From Hyalangium versicolor (GTDB lineage: Bacteria > Myxococcota > Myxococcia > Myxococcales > Myxococcaceae): a stretch of DNA of 64,000 bases. The notes under the pieces are model-generated. The model was not told the DNA's origin. It did not search any database and was given only the letters and a program-made list of their open reading frames with translations. The position numbers and the translations under genes are program-made. This document shows positions 46,996-57,423 of the stretch, piece by piece. The stretch's first letter is position 1. Every line of letters starts with the position of its first letter. The stretch is taken from NCBI RefSeq assembly GCF_020103695.1, contig NZ_JAHXBF010000042.1, forward strand, positions 1 through 64,000, in the 5' to 3' direction.

Positions 46996-47250
46996 ATGAC
47001 GCTGGCGCAAAGACTCACACTGCTCGTGCTGATGTTCCTGGTCCAATCGGGCCTGTTCGGCTCCTTCGCCTGGAGGTTCACGCAAGCCGCCGCCGCTTCC
47101 CCTTCCCAGCTCGCCCCAGGCGAAGGGCCGCGGGAGGCTCCGAAACCCATGTTCGGGCATTCCCCGAATGCATGGGCCAGAGCCCCCGCTGAGACGCACG
47201 CGGCTCAGCCGCCGAAGGCCTCGGCGAAGAAGTCGCTCATCGCCTTGTAG
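46996..47250 (+). CDS. Small exported or membrane-anchored peptide, unknown
   Basis: An 84-residue product: MTLAQRLTLLVLMFLVQSGLFGSFAW forms one hydrophobic helix or uncleaved signal, followed by a Pro/Ala-rich polar tail. GAGAGGGAA lies about 8 bases upstream. A sigma-54-like promoter sits 50-65 bases before the start. The 3' end overlaps the convergent hydrolase gene by 46 bases, so the tail may be loosely constrained. I know no family; a small membrane regulator is possible. Confidence 0.5.
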   Translation: MTLAQRLTLLVLMFLVQSGLFGSFAWRFTQAAAASPSQLAPGEGPREAPKPMFGHSPNAWARAPAETHAAQPPKASAKKSLIAL

Positions 47251-47981
47251 GCCCGCTTCGCCACCTTCGGGTTGTACTGCGCCTGGCCGGGCTGGTTGGC
47301 ATCCACGTCGGTGAAGCTGTGCACCGCGTTGCCGTACACCACCAACTGCCAGTCCGCCTTCGCCTTGCGCATCTCCTCCTGGAAGCCCGCCACCTCCGCG
47401 GGGGACTCGTACGGATCATCCGCCCCGTGCAGCGCGAGCACCTTCGCGGTGATGCCCTTGCCCTCCGCAGGAGTGGGCGCATCCAGCCCGCCGTGGAAGG
47501 AGACCACCCCCGCCACCTCCGCGCCGCTGCGCGCCAGCTCCAGCACGCTGGTGCCACCGAAGCAGAACCCGATGGCGCCCACCTTCTTCGCATCCAACCC
47601 CACCGCCTTGCCCTCGGAGCGCAGCAACTCCAGCGCCTTGTTCACCCGCGTCCGCATGAGCTTCCGGTCTCCCTTCACCGCGCCGGCCGCCTTGCCCGCG
47701 TCCTCAGGGCCCTTGGGCCGCACCGCCTCGCCGTACATGTCCGCGACGAAGACGATGTAGTCCTTGCCCGCGACCTCCACCGCCTGCTTCAGGTTCGCCG
47801 CGTTGATGCCCAACCAGTTGGGCACCAGCACCAGGCCCGGACGAGGCGTCTTCACCGAATCCTCGTAGATGAGCACGCCTTCGAACTTCGTGCCGCCCAC
47901 CTCGTACTTCACTGGCTTCTGCACGGGCTTCGCTGCCGCTGCTACGGATAACAAACCCACCAACACCGCCAGGGTTCTCAT
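47205..47981 (-). CDS. Dienelactone hydrolase family protein, exported
   Basis: A 258-residue alpha/beta-hydrolase with a signal-like N-terminus (MRTLAVLVGLLSVAAAA). The nucleophile elbow is GFCFGG with C140 (Cys in place of Ser, as in dienelactone hydrolases), the acid is D189 (ALHGADDPYESP), and the histidine is H221 (YGNAVHSFTD). Such enzymes cleave lactones or esters; the substrate is unknown. The signal implies a periplasmic or envelope site, unusual for the catabolic DLH, which is cytoplasmic. It is divergent from the sigma-54 activator at 48501; the 519-base gap between them contains no gene I can support. Confidence 0.88.
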   Translation of the reverse strand: MRTLAVLVGLLSVAAAAKPVQKPVKYEVGGTKFEGVLIYEDSVKTPRPGLVLVPNWLGINAANLKQAVEVAGKDYIVFVADMYGEAVRPKGPEDAGKAAGAVKGDRKLMRTRVNKALELLRSEGKAVGLDAKKVGAIGFCFGGTSVLELARSGAEVAGVVSFHGGLDAPTPAEGKGITAKVLALHGADDPYESPAEVAGFQEEMRKAKADWQLVVYGNAVHSFTDVDANQPGQAQYNPKVAKRAYKAMSDFFAEAFGG

Positions 47982-48500
47982 CGCATCCAGCTCCTTCTCT
48001 TCCTCCTCGAGGCCATCTCTCCGGAGGGTGGACGGGAACCTTCCGCGCTCATGCTCGGGGTGTCCAGCAACAACGCCGCGGGGACCTGGTGGCTCGGCCA
48101 GAGGGCCTGGGTGTCGGCGATGGGCAGCGCGAACCGGGATGCTTGGCGTGCCCAGCCTGCAGCAACTGGTGGCTCCCTACCAGCGTCGAAGTACTGTCGT
48201 CGTTTTCTCCACACACCGCCTCCAACCGATTCGCGGAACGCTCATTCTGGCTGGAAACTCCCCGCGTGAACTCCGCTATGAGGAGTTCACCCTCGAGTCC
48301 GGCACGCGTCCGGCACATGCCATGCAGGGACTCAGGTCCCGCAGTCGCAAGAGCGGTTCATCCAGTTGGGGGCTCGAACTCATCCTGTTCTTCTGACTCC
48401 GAGGCACGGGCCACGCCTCCACGCCCGGCAGCCCTGCTGGCAACCCCCTTGAGTCTCCTTCCCTTTGCAGAGCCAACCCCAAATAAGAGAGTATCCCACC

Positions 48501-49886
<1,386 letters not shown>

Positions 49887-50027
49887 CGCAACGCGCCCAA
49901 CCGGGCTCACTCCACCCTCCTCTGGTTGCCAGGGGAGGGTGTCGTCTTTTGCAAATCCCTACAGGGGCCTTGTCGCGAAACACCACGGCCCTTTCGTACC
50001 GAGCGGACGAGCCTCTCTCACCGGCCG

Positions 50028-50043
50028 TGGCACGCTCCTGGCA
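50028..50043 (+). promoter_or_regulatory. Candidate -24/-12 element before the hybrid kinase
   Basis: TGGCACGCTCCTGGCA has a perfect -24 half with GG and GC ten bases apart, but the -12 half is TGGC (TTGC expected). The start would be near 50054, about 50 bases before the kinase ATG. It lies directly behind the GAFTDA activator gene. GC-rich DNA gives GG-N10-GC by chance, so this is only a lead. Confidence 0.35.
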
Positions 50044-50105
50044 CCACTTCCGGGCGACCTCGAGAAGCCCTGCGGCCCGCTGCTTCTCTGCCCTGCCGGT
50101 CTGCC

Positions 50106-52346
50106 ATGACGCCACCGCTCAAACCCTTTCACTCCTCGAAGCGCTCCGTGAGCCTCTCGGTGGTGGGGATGGTGGCTGTGTGCGTTCTCCTCAGCCTGGC
50201 CACCGAAACGCCGCACATGCAGGTTCCCAGCTTCACCCGGTGGGTCCTGGAAGGAATTGTCAGCCTGCGAGCCCCCCTGCTGGTGGCGGCAGCGCTGCTG
50301 GGCGCTTGGGTGGTGGTGGCGTTCATCCGGGCCGAGGCGCGGACCACCCTCCAGGCCACGCTGCGCGCGGAGCAGGAGCGCCGCGTGGAGGAGGGCACCG
50401 CGGCGCTCTCCGCCGCCTACGAGGATCTCCGGGACAGCGAGGCGCGGAAGACGGCCATCTTCGAGGGTTCTCCCGACGGCATCTTCACGCTGGACGCGGC
50501 CAGCCGCATCCTCGAGATCAACCCCGCCGCCGAGCGCATCTTCCGGGTGCCCCGGGCCCAGGCGCTGCGGCGCGACTTCCTGGCCATGGCGCTGGCGGCC
50601 TCCGCCCCCCCCGAGCAGCAGCAGACGGTGGTCCGCGCGCTCCAGGCGGATGTGGAGCCCGGCCGCGCCACGCGCCTGGAGCTGTCCGGGCTGCGCTCGG
50701 ACGGGGACGTGTTCCCCGCGGAGCTCACCCTGATCCGCGTCACCGCCGAGGGCCCGCCGCGCTTCACCGTCTACGTGCGAGACATCACCGAGCGCCGCGA
50801 GGTGGAGCGGATGAAGAGCGAGTTCGTCTCCACCGTGAGCCACGAGCTGCGCACCCCGCTCACTTCCATCCGCGGCTCGCTGGGGCTGATGGAGGGAGGC
50901 GTCCTGGGGGAGCTGCCCACTCCCGTGCTGGACATGGTGCGCATCGCTCGCACCAACACCGAGCGCCTCATCCGCCTCATCAACGACATCCTCGACCTGG
51001 AGAAGATCGAGTCCGGAAAGCTGGAGCTGCGGCTGCAGCCGGTCGAGGTGGAGGAGCTGGTGGAGGCCACGTTCAGCGGCCTGCAGGGCATGGCGGACGC
51101 GGCGAAAGTGGAGCTGCACGCGGAGGTGCACGGCACGGGGCAGGTTCGTGCGGACCGCGACCGGCTCATCCAGGTGCTCACCAACCTGGTCTCCAACTCC
51201 ATCAAGTTCTCCCCGGCCTACAGCGTGGTGAAGCTCCGCGCGGCGCGCACGCAGGAAGGGCAGGTACAGCTCTCGGTGGTGGATCAGGGGCCGGGCATCC
51301 CTTCGGAGAAGCACGCCAGGCTGTTCGGCAAGTTCCAGCAGTTGGACAGCTCGGACACGCGCTCCAAGGGTGGCACCGGCCTGGGGTTGGCCATCTCCCA
51401 GGCCATCGTCGAGCAGCACGGCGGCCACATCGAGGTCCACAGCGAGATCGGCCGGGGCTCCACCTTCACCTTCGCGATTCCGGCCGTGCGCGGAGACATG
51501 GGGCTGGCCCCCGTGGTGCGGGACGACTCGCGCTACAACGTCCTGGTGGCCACGGCGGACACGGAGCTCTCCACGCTGCTGCGCGGCCTGCTGACCAGCG
51601 AGGGCTACCGCGTGCTGCGCGCCACCACGGCGGAGGAGGCCATGCGGCTCATCGAGGCAGGGGGGCCGGATGTGCTGGTGCTGGATCCGCAGCAGCCGGA
51701 GGAAGAAAGCATGAACCTGGTGCGCCGCCTGCGCGCGGATCCGCTCACGCACCAGCTGCCCATCGTCGTGCTGGCCGAGCCGACCTCCACCGAGGAGCTG
51801 CGCCTGCAGCGGGTGGCCTGGGTGACGAGGCCCTTCGAGGAGGCCCACTTCCTGCGCGCGCTGCGCGAGGTGCTCCGCCAGCCGGGCCAGGCCCGCGTGC
51901 TGCTGGTGGACGATGACGTGGACGCGCGGCGGCTGTTGCGCTCGTGCCTGGAGCGCATGGGCGCGGCCTGCTACGAGGCCGAGGATGGAGAGCGCGCCGT
52001 GGCGCTCGCTCGGGAGATTCCCCCGGACCTCATCGTCCTGGACGTGATGTTGCCCCTGCTGGACGGCTTCGAGGTGGTGGACCTGCTGCGCCAGGACCGG
52101 GTGCGCAGCACGCCGCTCATCGTCTTCACCGTGCGCGAGCTGTCCCGCGAAGAGCTGCGCCAGCACACGCTGGGCAACACCCGCTACATCCTCAAGAAGC
52201 CCTCGGCCGAGGAGGAGCTCACCCAGGCGGCCCATGAGCTGCTCGGCCCCCTGCTGCAGGTCCCGAACGCCTACCCGGACGCGAGGGCCCCGGGATCCTC
52301 CAGCGAGGGGAGCTCGAACCAGAACGTGGCCCCCTGCCCCACCTGA
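50106..52346 (+). CDS. Hybrid histidine kinase: TM-PAS-HisKA-HATPase-REC-REC
   Basis: A 746-residue protein. Two N-terminal membrane helices (about 15-34 and 55-76) are followed by a short coil and a PAS domain at about 105-230 (IFEGSPDGIFTLDAASRILEIN). HisKA has H246 (TVSHELRTPLTS), and HATPase_c has NLVSNSIKFS, DQGPGIP and GTGLGLAI. The first receiver has D527, in VLDPQQPEE, followed by a weak surround; the second receiver has D646 in LIVLDVMLPLLDG and a complete acidic pocket. It is a close paralogue of the 58740 kinase. The C-terminal ~25 residues overlap the next kinase gene on the other strand by 76 bases and are low-complexity. Confidence 0.9.
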   Translation: MTPPLKPFHSSKRSVSLSVVGMVAVCVLLSLATETPHMQVPSFTRWVLEGIVSLRAPLLVAAALLGAWVVVAFIRAEARTTLQATLRAEQERRVEEGTAALSAAYEDLRDSEARKTAIFEGSPDGIFTLDAASRILEINPAAERIFRVPRAQALRRDFLAMALAASAPPEQQQTVVRALQADVEPGRATRLELSGLRSDGDVFPAELTLIRVTAEGPPRFTVYVRDITERREVERMKSEFVSTVSHELRTPLTSIRGSLGLMEGGVLGELPTPVLDMVRIARTNTERLIRLINDILDLEKIESGKLELRLQPVEVEELVEATFSGLQGMADAAKVELHAEVHGTGQVRADRDRLIQVLTNLVSNSIKFSPAYSVVKLRAARTQEGQVQLSVVDQGPGIPSEKHARLFGKFQQLDSSDTRSKGGTGLGLAISQAIVEQHGGHIEVHSEIGRGSTFTFAIPAVRGDMGLAPVVRDDSRYNVLVATADTELSTLLRGLLTSEGYRVLRATTAEEAMRLIEAGGPDVLVLDPQQPEEESMNLVRRLRADPLTHQLPIVVLAEPTSTEELRLQRVAWVTRPFEEAHFLRALREVLRQPGQARVLLVDDDVDARRLLRSCLERMGAACYEAEDGERAVALAREIPPDLIVLDVMLPLLDGFEVVDLLRQDRVRSTPLIVFTVRELSREELRQHTLGNTRYILKKPSAEEELTQAAHELLGPLLQVPNAYPDARAPGSSSEGSSNQNVAPCPT
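50949..51029 (+). repeat. 81-bp stretch identical to 60186-60266 (copy A)
   Basis: These 81 bases, encoding the end of the HisKA helix (RTNTERLIRLINDILDLEK and on), match 60186-60266 base for base, third positions included. Flanking parts of the same two kinase genes differ at many third positions. The match suggests gene conversion or recent duplication of this block. Confidence 0.9.
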
Positions 52347-54268
52347 CTCTCCACGCCAATGCGCCCCCGGTGCAGCTCGACGATGGCCTTCGAGATGGCC
52401 AGCCCCAGGCCGGTGCCGCCCTTGGAGCGCGTGTCCGAGCTGTCCAGCTGCTGGAACTTGCCGAACAGCTTGTGCTGCTGCTCCGGCGCGATGCCCCGGC
52501 CCTGATCCACCACGGAGAAGCGGACCCGCATCCCCGGCTGCGGCATGGTGCGGACGAAGACCGAGCCCCGCGCCGGAGAGAACTTGATGGCGTTGGAGAC
52601 CAGGTTGGTGAGCACCTGGACGAGCCGATCGAAGTCCCCATACACCTTGTGTGAGTCGCCCACGTCCGACACCAGCTCCACGCCCGCGACCTGGGCCATG
52701 CCACGGATGCCGTCCACCGTCGTGGCGACGATGTCCTTCGGATCCACCACGCCCAGCTTGAGCTCGAGCCCGCCCGCCTCAATCTTCTCGATGTCGAGGA
52801 TGTCGTTCACCAGCCGGATGAGCCGCTCGACGTTGGCGTGGGCGATCTGGATGAGCTCTCGCGCCTGCGGATCGATGTGGCCCACCACGCCGCCCTGGAG
52901 CAGGGAGAGGGAGCCCAGGATGGCGGTGAGCGGGGTGCGCAGCTCGTGGCTCACCGTGGAGACGAACTCGTTCTTCAGCCGGTCCAGCTCGCGCCGCTCG
53001 GAGATGTCGTGGATCTTCGCGGCGAACCAGTACCCGTGCGCCACCGGCAGCTCGTAGAGGGCGAGCTCGAAGGGGAAGACCTCTCCATTCTTGCGGCGCC
53101 CCTCCCACTCCCAGATGCGCCCCGGTTCCAGCCGCTTGTCCTGCTCCATCAACCTGCCGCGATTGCCCGCTTCCTCCACGACAAGCATGGAGAAGGGCTT
53201 CCCCAGGCACTCCTCCCGGGAGTAACCGAAGATCTGCTCGGCCGCGCCGTTCATCGTCTCGATACGGCCGAACGGGCTGATGATGATGAGCCCGGTGGGC
53301 ATGTGCTCGATGACGGCCCGGGTGCGCGCCTCGCTGATGCGCAGCGCCTCTTCGACGCGGCTGCGCTGGATGAAGTGCGCCAGCTCGCGGCCAATGTGCG
53401 CGAGGAGTTGGAGCAGCTCCTCGTCCAGGGGCCGGGGCGTCCGGCCAATCAGCTCCAGCACGCCCAGCAGCTCCCGCTCGCCCATGAGGGGCACACCGCA
53501 CGCGGAGCTCAGCCCGGCCTGGCGGCTCGCGCTCTGCCGGGGGCCGATGTCCTCATCTTCCCCAGGCGCCTGGGCGCGCCACTCGGGCCGGCCCGATGAC
53601 CAGATCAGGCCCGGCAGGCCCTGGCCAGGTTGGAGCGCCACGGTCCTCGACAGGGCCTCGAACTCCGTGAGCCCGGGCGAGGCCGGCGTGGGGGTATAGG
53701 TCTCCACGGCCCTCAGCACTCCCTCCTCCGCCTCCACCCTCCAGAAGCCCGCGTACTCCCACCGGAACTCCTCGCACAGCAACTGGAGGATGTAGCGAAT
53801 GGCCTTGCCCAGATCGCGGGACTCGGCCATGGCCTGGGCCACGGCGTGCAGGACGCTCTGGCGCTGCAGCTGCGCGGCGAGCCGGCGCTCGGCGGCGATG
53901 ATGCGCTCTCCCACGTGGATGCGTGCCAGCAGATCCGGGGGATAGAAAGGCTTGAGGATGAAGTCGTCCGCCCCGGCCTCACGACCGGCCACCGTGGCAC
54001 CCACCTCCGAGCGTGCGGTGATGAGGATGAGGAAGACATAGGGCCGGCCCTGGAGCTGGCGCACGCGCCGGCAGATCTCCGGACCGTCCATCCCGGGCAT
54101 GTTCCAGTCGAGCACCGCGATCGCGGGAGACACCGGGCGCTGGAGCACTTGCCACGCCTGCTCACCATCACTGACGGACAGCGTCGCGTAGCCGTGGCGC
54201 TCCAGCGTCGCCTCGAGCATGCGCCGGGAGGTTGCGTCATCGTCGGCGATGAGCACCGTCGTCTTCAT
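52271..54268 (-). CDS. Receiver-first sensor kinase: REC-GAF-PAS-HisKA-HATPase
   Basis: A 665-residue soluble protein. The receiver has D54 (AVLDWNMPGMDG) and a complete pocket (DDD, T/S, KPF). GAF lies at about 135-295 (GQGLPGLIWSSGRPEW; CGVPLMGERELLGVLELIG) and PAS at about 305-430 (VIEHMPTGLIIISPFGRIETMNGAAEQIFGY). HisKA has H441, and HATPase_c has GTGLGLAISKAIVE. The receiver-first order makes it an input-controlled kinase. Its 3' end overlaps the convergent 50106 kinase by 76 bases. It follows the larger kinase at 54305 by 36 bases on the same strand, and the two are probably one operon, which would let the upstream protein pass phosphate to this receiver. Confidence 0.9.
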   Translation of the reverse strand: MKTTVLIADDDATSRRMLEATLERHGYATLSVSDGEQAWQVLQRPVSPAIAVLDWNMPGMDGPEICRRVRQLQGRPYVFLILITARSEVGATVAGREAGADDFILKPFYPPDLLARIHVGERIIAAERRLAAQLQRQSVLHAVAQAMAESRDLGKAIRYILQLLCEEFRWEYAGFWRVEAEEGVLRAVETYTPTPASPGLTEFEALSRTVALQPGQGLPGLIWSSGRPEWRAQAPGEDEDIGPRQSASRQAGLSSACGVPLMGERELLGVLELIGRTPRPLDEELLQLLAHIGRELAHFIQRSRVEEALRISEARTRAVIEHMPTGLIIISPFGRIETMNGAAEQIFGYSREECLGKPFSMLVVEEAGNRGRLMEQDKRLEPGRIWEWEGRRKNGEVFPFELALYELPVAHGYWFAAKIHDISERRELDRLKNEFVSTVSHELRTPLTAILGSLSLLQGGVVGHIDPQARELIQIAHANVERLIRLVNDILDIEKIEAGGLELKLGVVDPKDIVATTVDGIRGMAQVAGVELVSDVGDSHKVYGDFDRLVQVLTNLVSNAIKFSPARGSVFVRTMPQPGMRVRFSVVDQGRGIAPEQQHKLFGKFQQLDSSDTRSKGGTGLGLAISKAIVELHRGRIGVESQVGQGATFWFELPSLEDPGALASG

Positions 54269-54304
54269 GAACCTCTCGTAAGGGGCAGAGAAGGCTTCCT
54301 GCTC

Positions 54305-57154
54305 TCAGACCGTAGCACGCAACTTTTCCAAGACACCGCACAACCGATCGAGCTCCCGCTTCAAGTCGTCCAACGCTGGACGGGCCTCGGAGAGGCGCTT
54401 CTCGCGGCCGAGTTCTTCCAGCTTGCGCGCCGCGGCAGCCGCGGGATTCGCGGAGAGGTTGAGCAGTGCGCCCTTCACTCTGTGTGCGAAATGAGCCAGT
54501 TCCCTGGCATCCCCCCGCTCGAGCGCCTGCTCGATGGCAACCCGAAGCTCCGAGCATTCGGAGAGGAACAGCCCCGCCACTTCCTTCATCAAGTGCACGT
54601 CGCCATCCAGGCGGCTGAGCAGATACTCCTGATCGACAGGCGGTTCCTCTGGCGTCGAAGCGGGAGGGCTGGCCTCGCTCGGGCGGGGGAGCTCGTCGAT
54701 GGCCTTCAGGAGAGCTCCGGCCTGCACAGGCTTGGAGAGATAGCCATCCATACCGGCCTCCAGACACCGCTGTTCATCTCCCTCCAGGGACTGGGCCGTC
54801 AGCGCGATGATGGTGACACGCTCGCCTCGGTGCGCTTCCTCGGAGCGGATGACCCGGGTGGCCTCGAGCCCATCCATCCCCGGCATCTGCACATCCATGA
54901 GGACGACATCATACCGGCGAACCCGGAGTGCCTCGATGGCAACCTGCCCATTGTCCACTGACGTCACGCGGTGCCCGGCCCGCTCGAGCAGGCCCGTGAC
55001 GACGCGCTGATTCGTCTTGTTGTCCTCCACGACCAGCACCTCCCGAGGCTGCTGGGCCAGGCGGGAATCCGGGAGCACGCTGGCCACCAGCACCTCTGGA
55101 GCGGGCACCTCGCTGGCCAGGGCGAACTCCACGGAGAAGTGGAAGCGGCTGCCTTGGCCCTCCTGGCTCTCCACTTGAAGCCGGCCGCCCATCAGGGAGA
55201 CGAGCTGAGAGGAGATCGCCAGCCCGAGCCCTGTCCCTCCATACTTGCGGGTGGTGGCCTCGTCCGCCTGGACGAAGGCCTCGAACACCCGGTGACGCTG
55301 AGCCTCGGGGATGCCAATGCCCGTGTCCGCCACCGAGAAGCGGAGCCGGACGAAGCCCTCCGGCGACTCCTCCCTCTCGACGGCCATCACCACCTCGCCT
55401 CGCTCGGTGAACTTGAGCGCGTTCTCGAGCAGGTTCAGCAACACCTGGCGCAGCCGGTACGGGTCCCCCATCAGGGTATCGGGGACTGCGTCCGGAATGG
55501 CGATGCGCAGCCCGAGCCCCATCTCCCGAGCCATCGGCTCCAGGGGCTTGAGCGTCAGGCGCAGCAGCTCCCGGAGGCGGAAGGGGAGCTGCTCCAGCAG
55601 CATTTTGCCCGCCTCGCCCTTCGAGAAGAGCAGGATGTCGTGGATGATCCGCGAGAGGGAGCGCGCGGAGTCCTGGGCCGTCTCCAGGTAGTCCCGCTGC
55701 GGAGGGCTCAGCTGTGTGCCCAACGCGAGCTCCAGCATGCCCACGACACCGTTCAAGGGGGTGCGCAGCTCGTGGCTCATGCGGGCCAGGAAGTCCGACT
55801 TCACGCGGGTCGCCTCCTCGGCGGCCTCCTTGGCCTGCACCAGTGCCCGCTCCGCCTGCTTGCGCACCGTCACGTCCAGGGCAATGCCCGCGAACTGCGT
55901 CACCTGCCCCTGGGCATTGCGCAGCGCCGAGAGAGAGAGCTGGACCGGCACCCGGCTCCCATCCTTGCGCAGGTAGTGCCACTCGCCCTCCGCCACTCCC
56001 TCTTCGAACAGCCTCGGGCTGAGGGCCTCGAAGTTCGGCGCCACGGGCCGGCCGAGCTCCCGCGAGAGCTGCCGGGCCCGATCCTCCAGCTCCTGGGGAT
56101 CATGGAAGACGAGCGGGGTGACCTTGCCCACCACTTCCTCGGCGCTGTAGCCGAGCATCTTCTCCGCGCCCTTGTTGAAGACGCGGATGATTCCATCCAG
56201 GTGGGTGGAGATGATGGCGAAGTTCGTCCCGTTCAGGATGGCGCGCTGGAAGGCGCTGAGCCCCTCGAGCTCCTGGGCCCGCGAGCGCGCCTGGGAGGCC
56301 AGCCAGACGGCCGCGAAGGCCAGCCCGCTCAACAGCACTCCCACCACCAGCACCAGCTCCGGCAACGCCAACCAGAGGGGATCCATCAACTCGGGGGCGG
56401 GCTGAAGGCGCAAGCGCCACACCACGTCGCGAAAGCGCAAGGTGCCCTCGCGCGTCCACTCGGCGTCCGCGGGAGCTCCCAGCAGCTCCCGGTGATAGAT
56501 GAGCTCGTCCCCATCGAAGACGCTCATGCCGAAGCGGGACTGGAAGTCCTGGCCCAGGATCGTCTCGAGCGTGTCCTGGACGCGGAAGACTCCGATGATG
56601 GTTCCCAGGAACTGTCCCTCTCGCACGATGGGGGCCATGACGAGAAAGCCTCTGCCGTGCTGCACCAGCTCCACCGTCCGGGAGACCACCACCGCGCCGC
56701 TCGCCTGGGCTTTCAGCACCGCCTCTCGCCGCCGCGGCTCCGAGGCCAGATCCATCCCCACCACCGCCTCATTGCCCTGGAGCGGGAAGACCCAGCGGAC
56801 GTGATGACTTTCATCGGCCCAGGCGACGGCCTGAAAGGATTGGAAGTCGCGGAGATAGAGCGCGGCGTCGTCCTCCCAATCCTCGCGGAGAGGGGGGCCC
56901 CGCCGCGCCCACCGGTGCGCCATGCGCGCGAGCACGCGGATGCGCTCCTCCAACTGCGCCTCCACCTTCTCCTCGGCCCGCTTCAGCTCGATGTCCAGCT
57001 CGGCCCCAACGTGCGTGCGCTGCAGCTCCTGCAACCCGTACACGAGCAGCAAGGTGGTGAGCAGCATCCCCAGCGCCGCGCCCAGTGCTGCCGCCCACCC
57101 CCAGCGCGGTGACGGGCGAGCGCCGGAGCCGGGTTCGGGCGGGTTGGCGATCAT
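54305..57154 (-). CDS. Hybrid kinase with CHASE-type sensor and HPt: PAS-HisKA-HATPase-REC-HPt
   Basis: A 949-residue protein. TM1 lies at about 20-40. An extracytoplasmic CHASE-like domain of about 220 residues follows (LARMAHRWARRGPPL; FQAVAWADESHHVRWVFPL), then TM2 at about 267-288. PAS is at about 300-430 and HisKA has H461 (MSHELRTPLNG). HATPase_c has NLLENALKFT, DTGIGI and GTGLGLAI. The receiver has D754 (LMDVQMPGMDG) and the C-terminal HPt has H891 (FAHRVKGALLN). It can run an internal four-step relay ending at HPt. The start was set at ATG; a GTG 39 bases earlier (57193) is possible. It probably passes phosphate onward to other receivers here. Confidence 0.92.
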   Translation of the reverse strand: MIANPPEPGSGARPSPRWGWAAALGAALGMLLTTLLLVYGLQELQRTHVGAELDIELKRAEEKVEAQLEERIRVLARMAHRWARRGPPLREDWEDDAALYLRDFQSFQAVAWADESHHVRWVFPLQGNEAVVGMDLASEPRRREAVLKAQASGAVVVSRTVELVQHGRGFLVMAPIVREGQFLGTIIGVFRVQDTLETILGQDFQSRFGMSVFDGDELIYHRELLGAPADAEWTREGTLRFRDVVWRLRLQPAPELMDPLWLALPELVLVVGVLLSGLAFAAVWLASQARSRAQELEGLSAFQRAILNGTNFAIISTHLDGIIRVFNKGAEKMLGYSAEEVVGKVTPLVFHDPQELEDRARQLSRELGRPVAPNFEALSPRLFEEGVAEGEWHYLRKDGSRVPVQLSLSALRNAQGQVTQFAGIALDVTVRKQAERALVQAKEAAEEATRVKSDFLARMSHELRTPLNGVVGMLELALGTQLSPPQRDYLETAQDSARSLSRIIHDILLFSKGEAGKMLLEQLPFRLRELLRLTLKPLEPMAREMGLGLRIAIPDAVPDTLMGDPYRLRQVLLNLLENALKFTERGEVVMAVEREESPEGFVRLRFSVADTGIGIPEAQRHRVFEAFVQADEATTRKYGGTGLGLAISSQLVSLMGGRLQVESQEGQGSRFHFSVEFALASEVPAPEVLVASVLPDSRLAQQPREVLVVEDNKTNQRVVTGLLERAGHRVTSVDNGQVAIEALRVRRYDVVLMDVQMPGMDGLEATRVIRSEEAHRGERVTIIALTAQSLEGDEQRCLEAGMDGYLSKPVQAGALLKAIDELPRPSEASPPASTPEEPPVDQEYLLSRLDGDVHLMKEVAGLFLSECSELRVAIEQALERGDARELAHFAHRVKGALLNLSANPAAAAARKLEELGREKRLSEARPALDDLKRELDRLCGVLEKLRATV

Positions 57155-57342
57155 CCTCAACTCGGTACCCCCCAGGAGGGACGCGCCTCCCACCTCTCAC
57201 GGACAGAAGTGATAGTGGAAGCTTCCCCTTAGAACAAGCGTTGCCGCGTTCCACCCCGTGCTGTGGCGGAGCACCACGCGGCGAAGGCGCGCGGGCCTGG
57301 GACACCGCCTCGATTTCCTCAATCCCTAGCAGCCTCCTCGAG

Positions 57343-57358
57343 TGGCATTGCGGTTGCT
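57343..57358 (+). promoter_or_regulatory. Strong -24/-12 sigma-54 promoter for the DUF2378 gene
   Basis: TGGCATTGCGGTTGCT fits TGGCAY-N5-TTGCW fully, with GG and GC ten bases apart. The predicted start is near 57369, about 55 bases before the chosen ATG. The divergent hybrid kinase (start 57154) needs its own promoter on the other strand. No gene lies in the 269-base gap. Confidence 0.65.
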
Positions 57359-57423
57359 CTGAGAGGGAACACGCCCCCTGGGGACCCCTCTTCGGCTGAG
57401 CGCTCGCTCAAGGAATGACTGCC

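Noticed and set aside
48301..48330. GG-N10-GC strings upstream of the GAFTDA activator
   Set aside because: Both copies lack the T of the -24 half and the TT of the -12 half; this spacing arises often by chance in such GC-rich DNA.
49959..52235. 758-codon minus-strand frame opposite the PAS kinase
   Set aside because: Same shadow effect; no ribosome site and no recognisable motif.
52234..52587. + strand frame over the start of the kinase overlap
   Set aside because: It is an antisense shadow of the 52271-54268 kinase HATPase domain.
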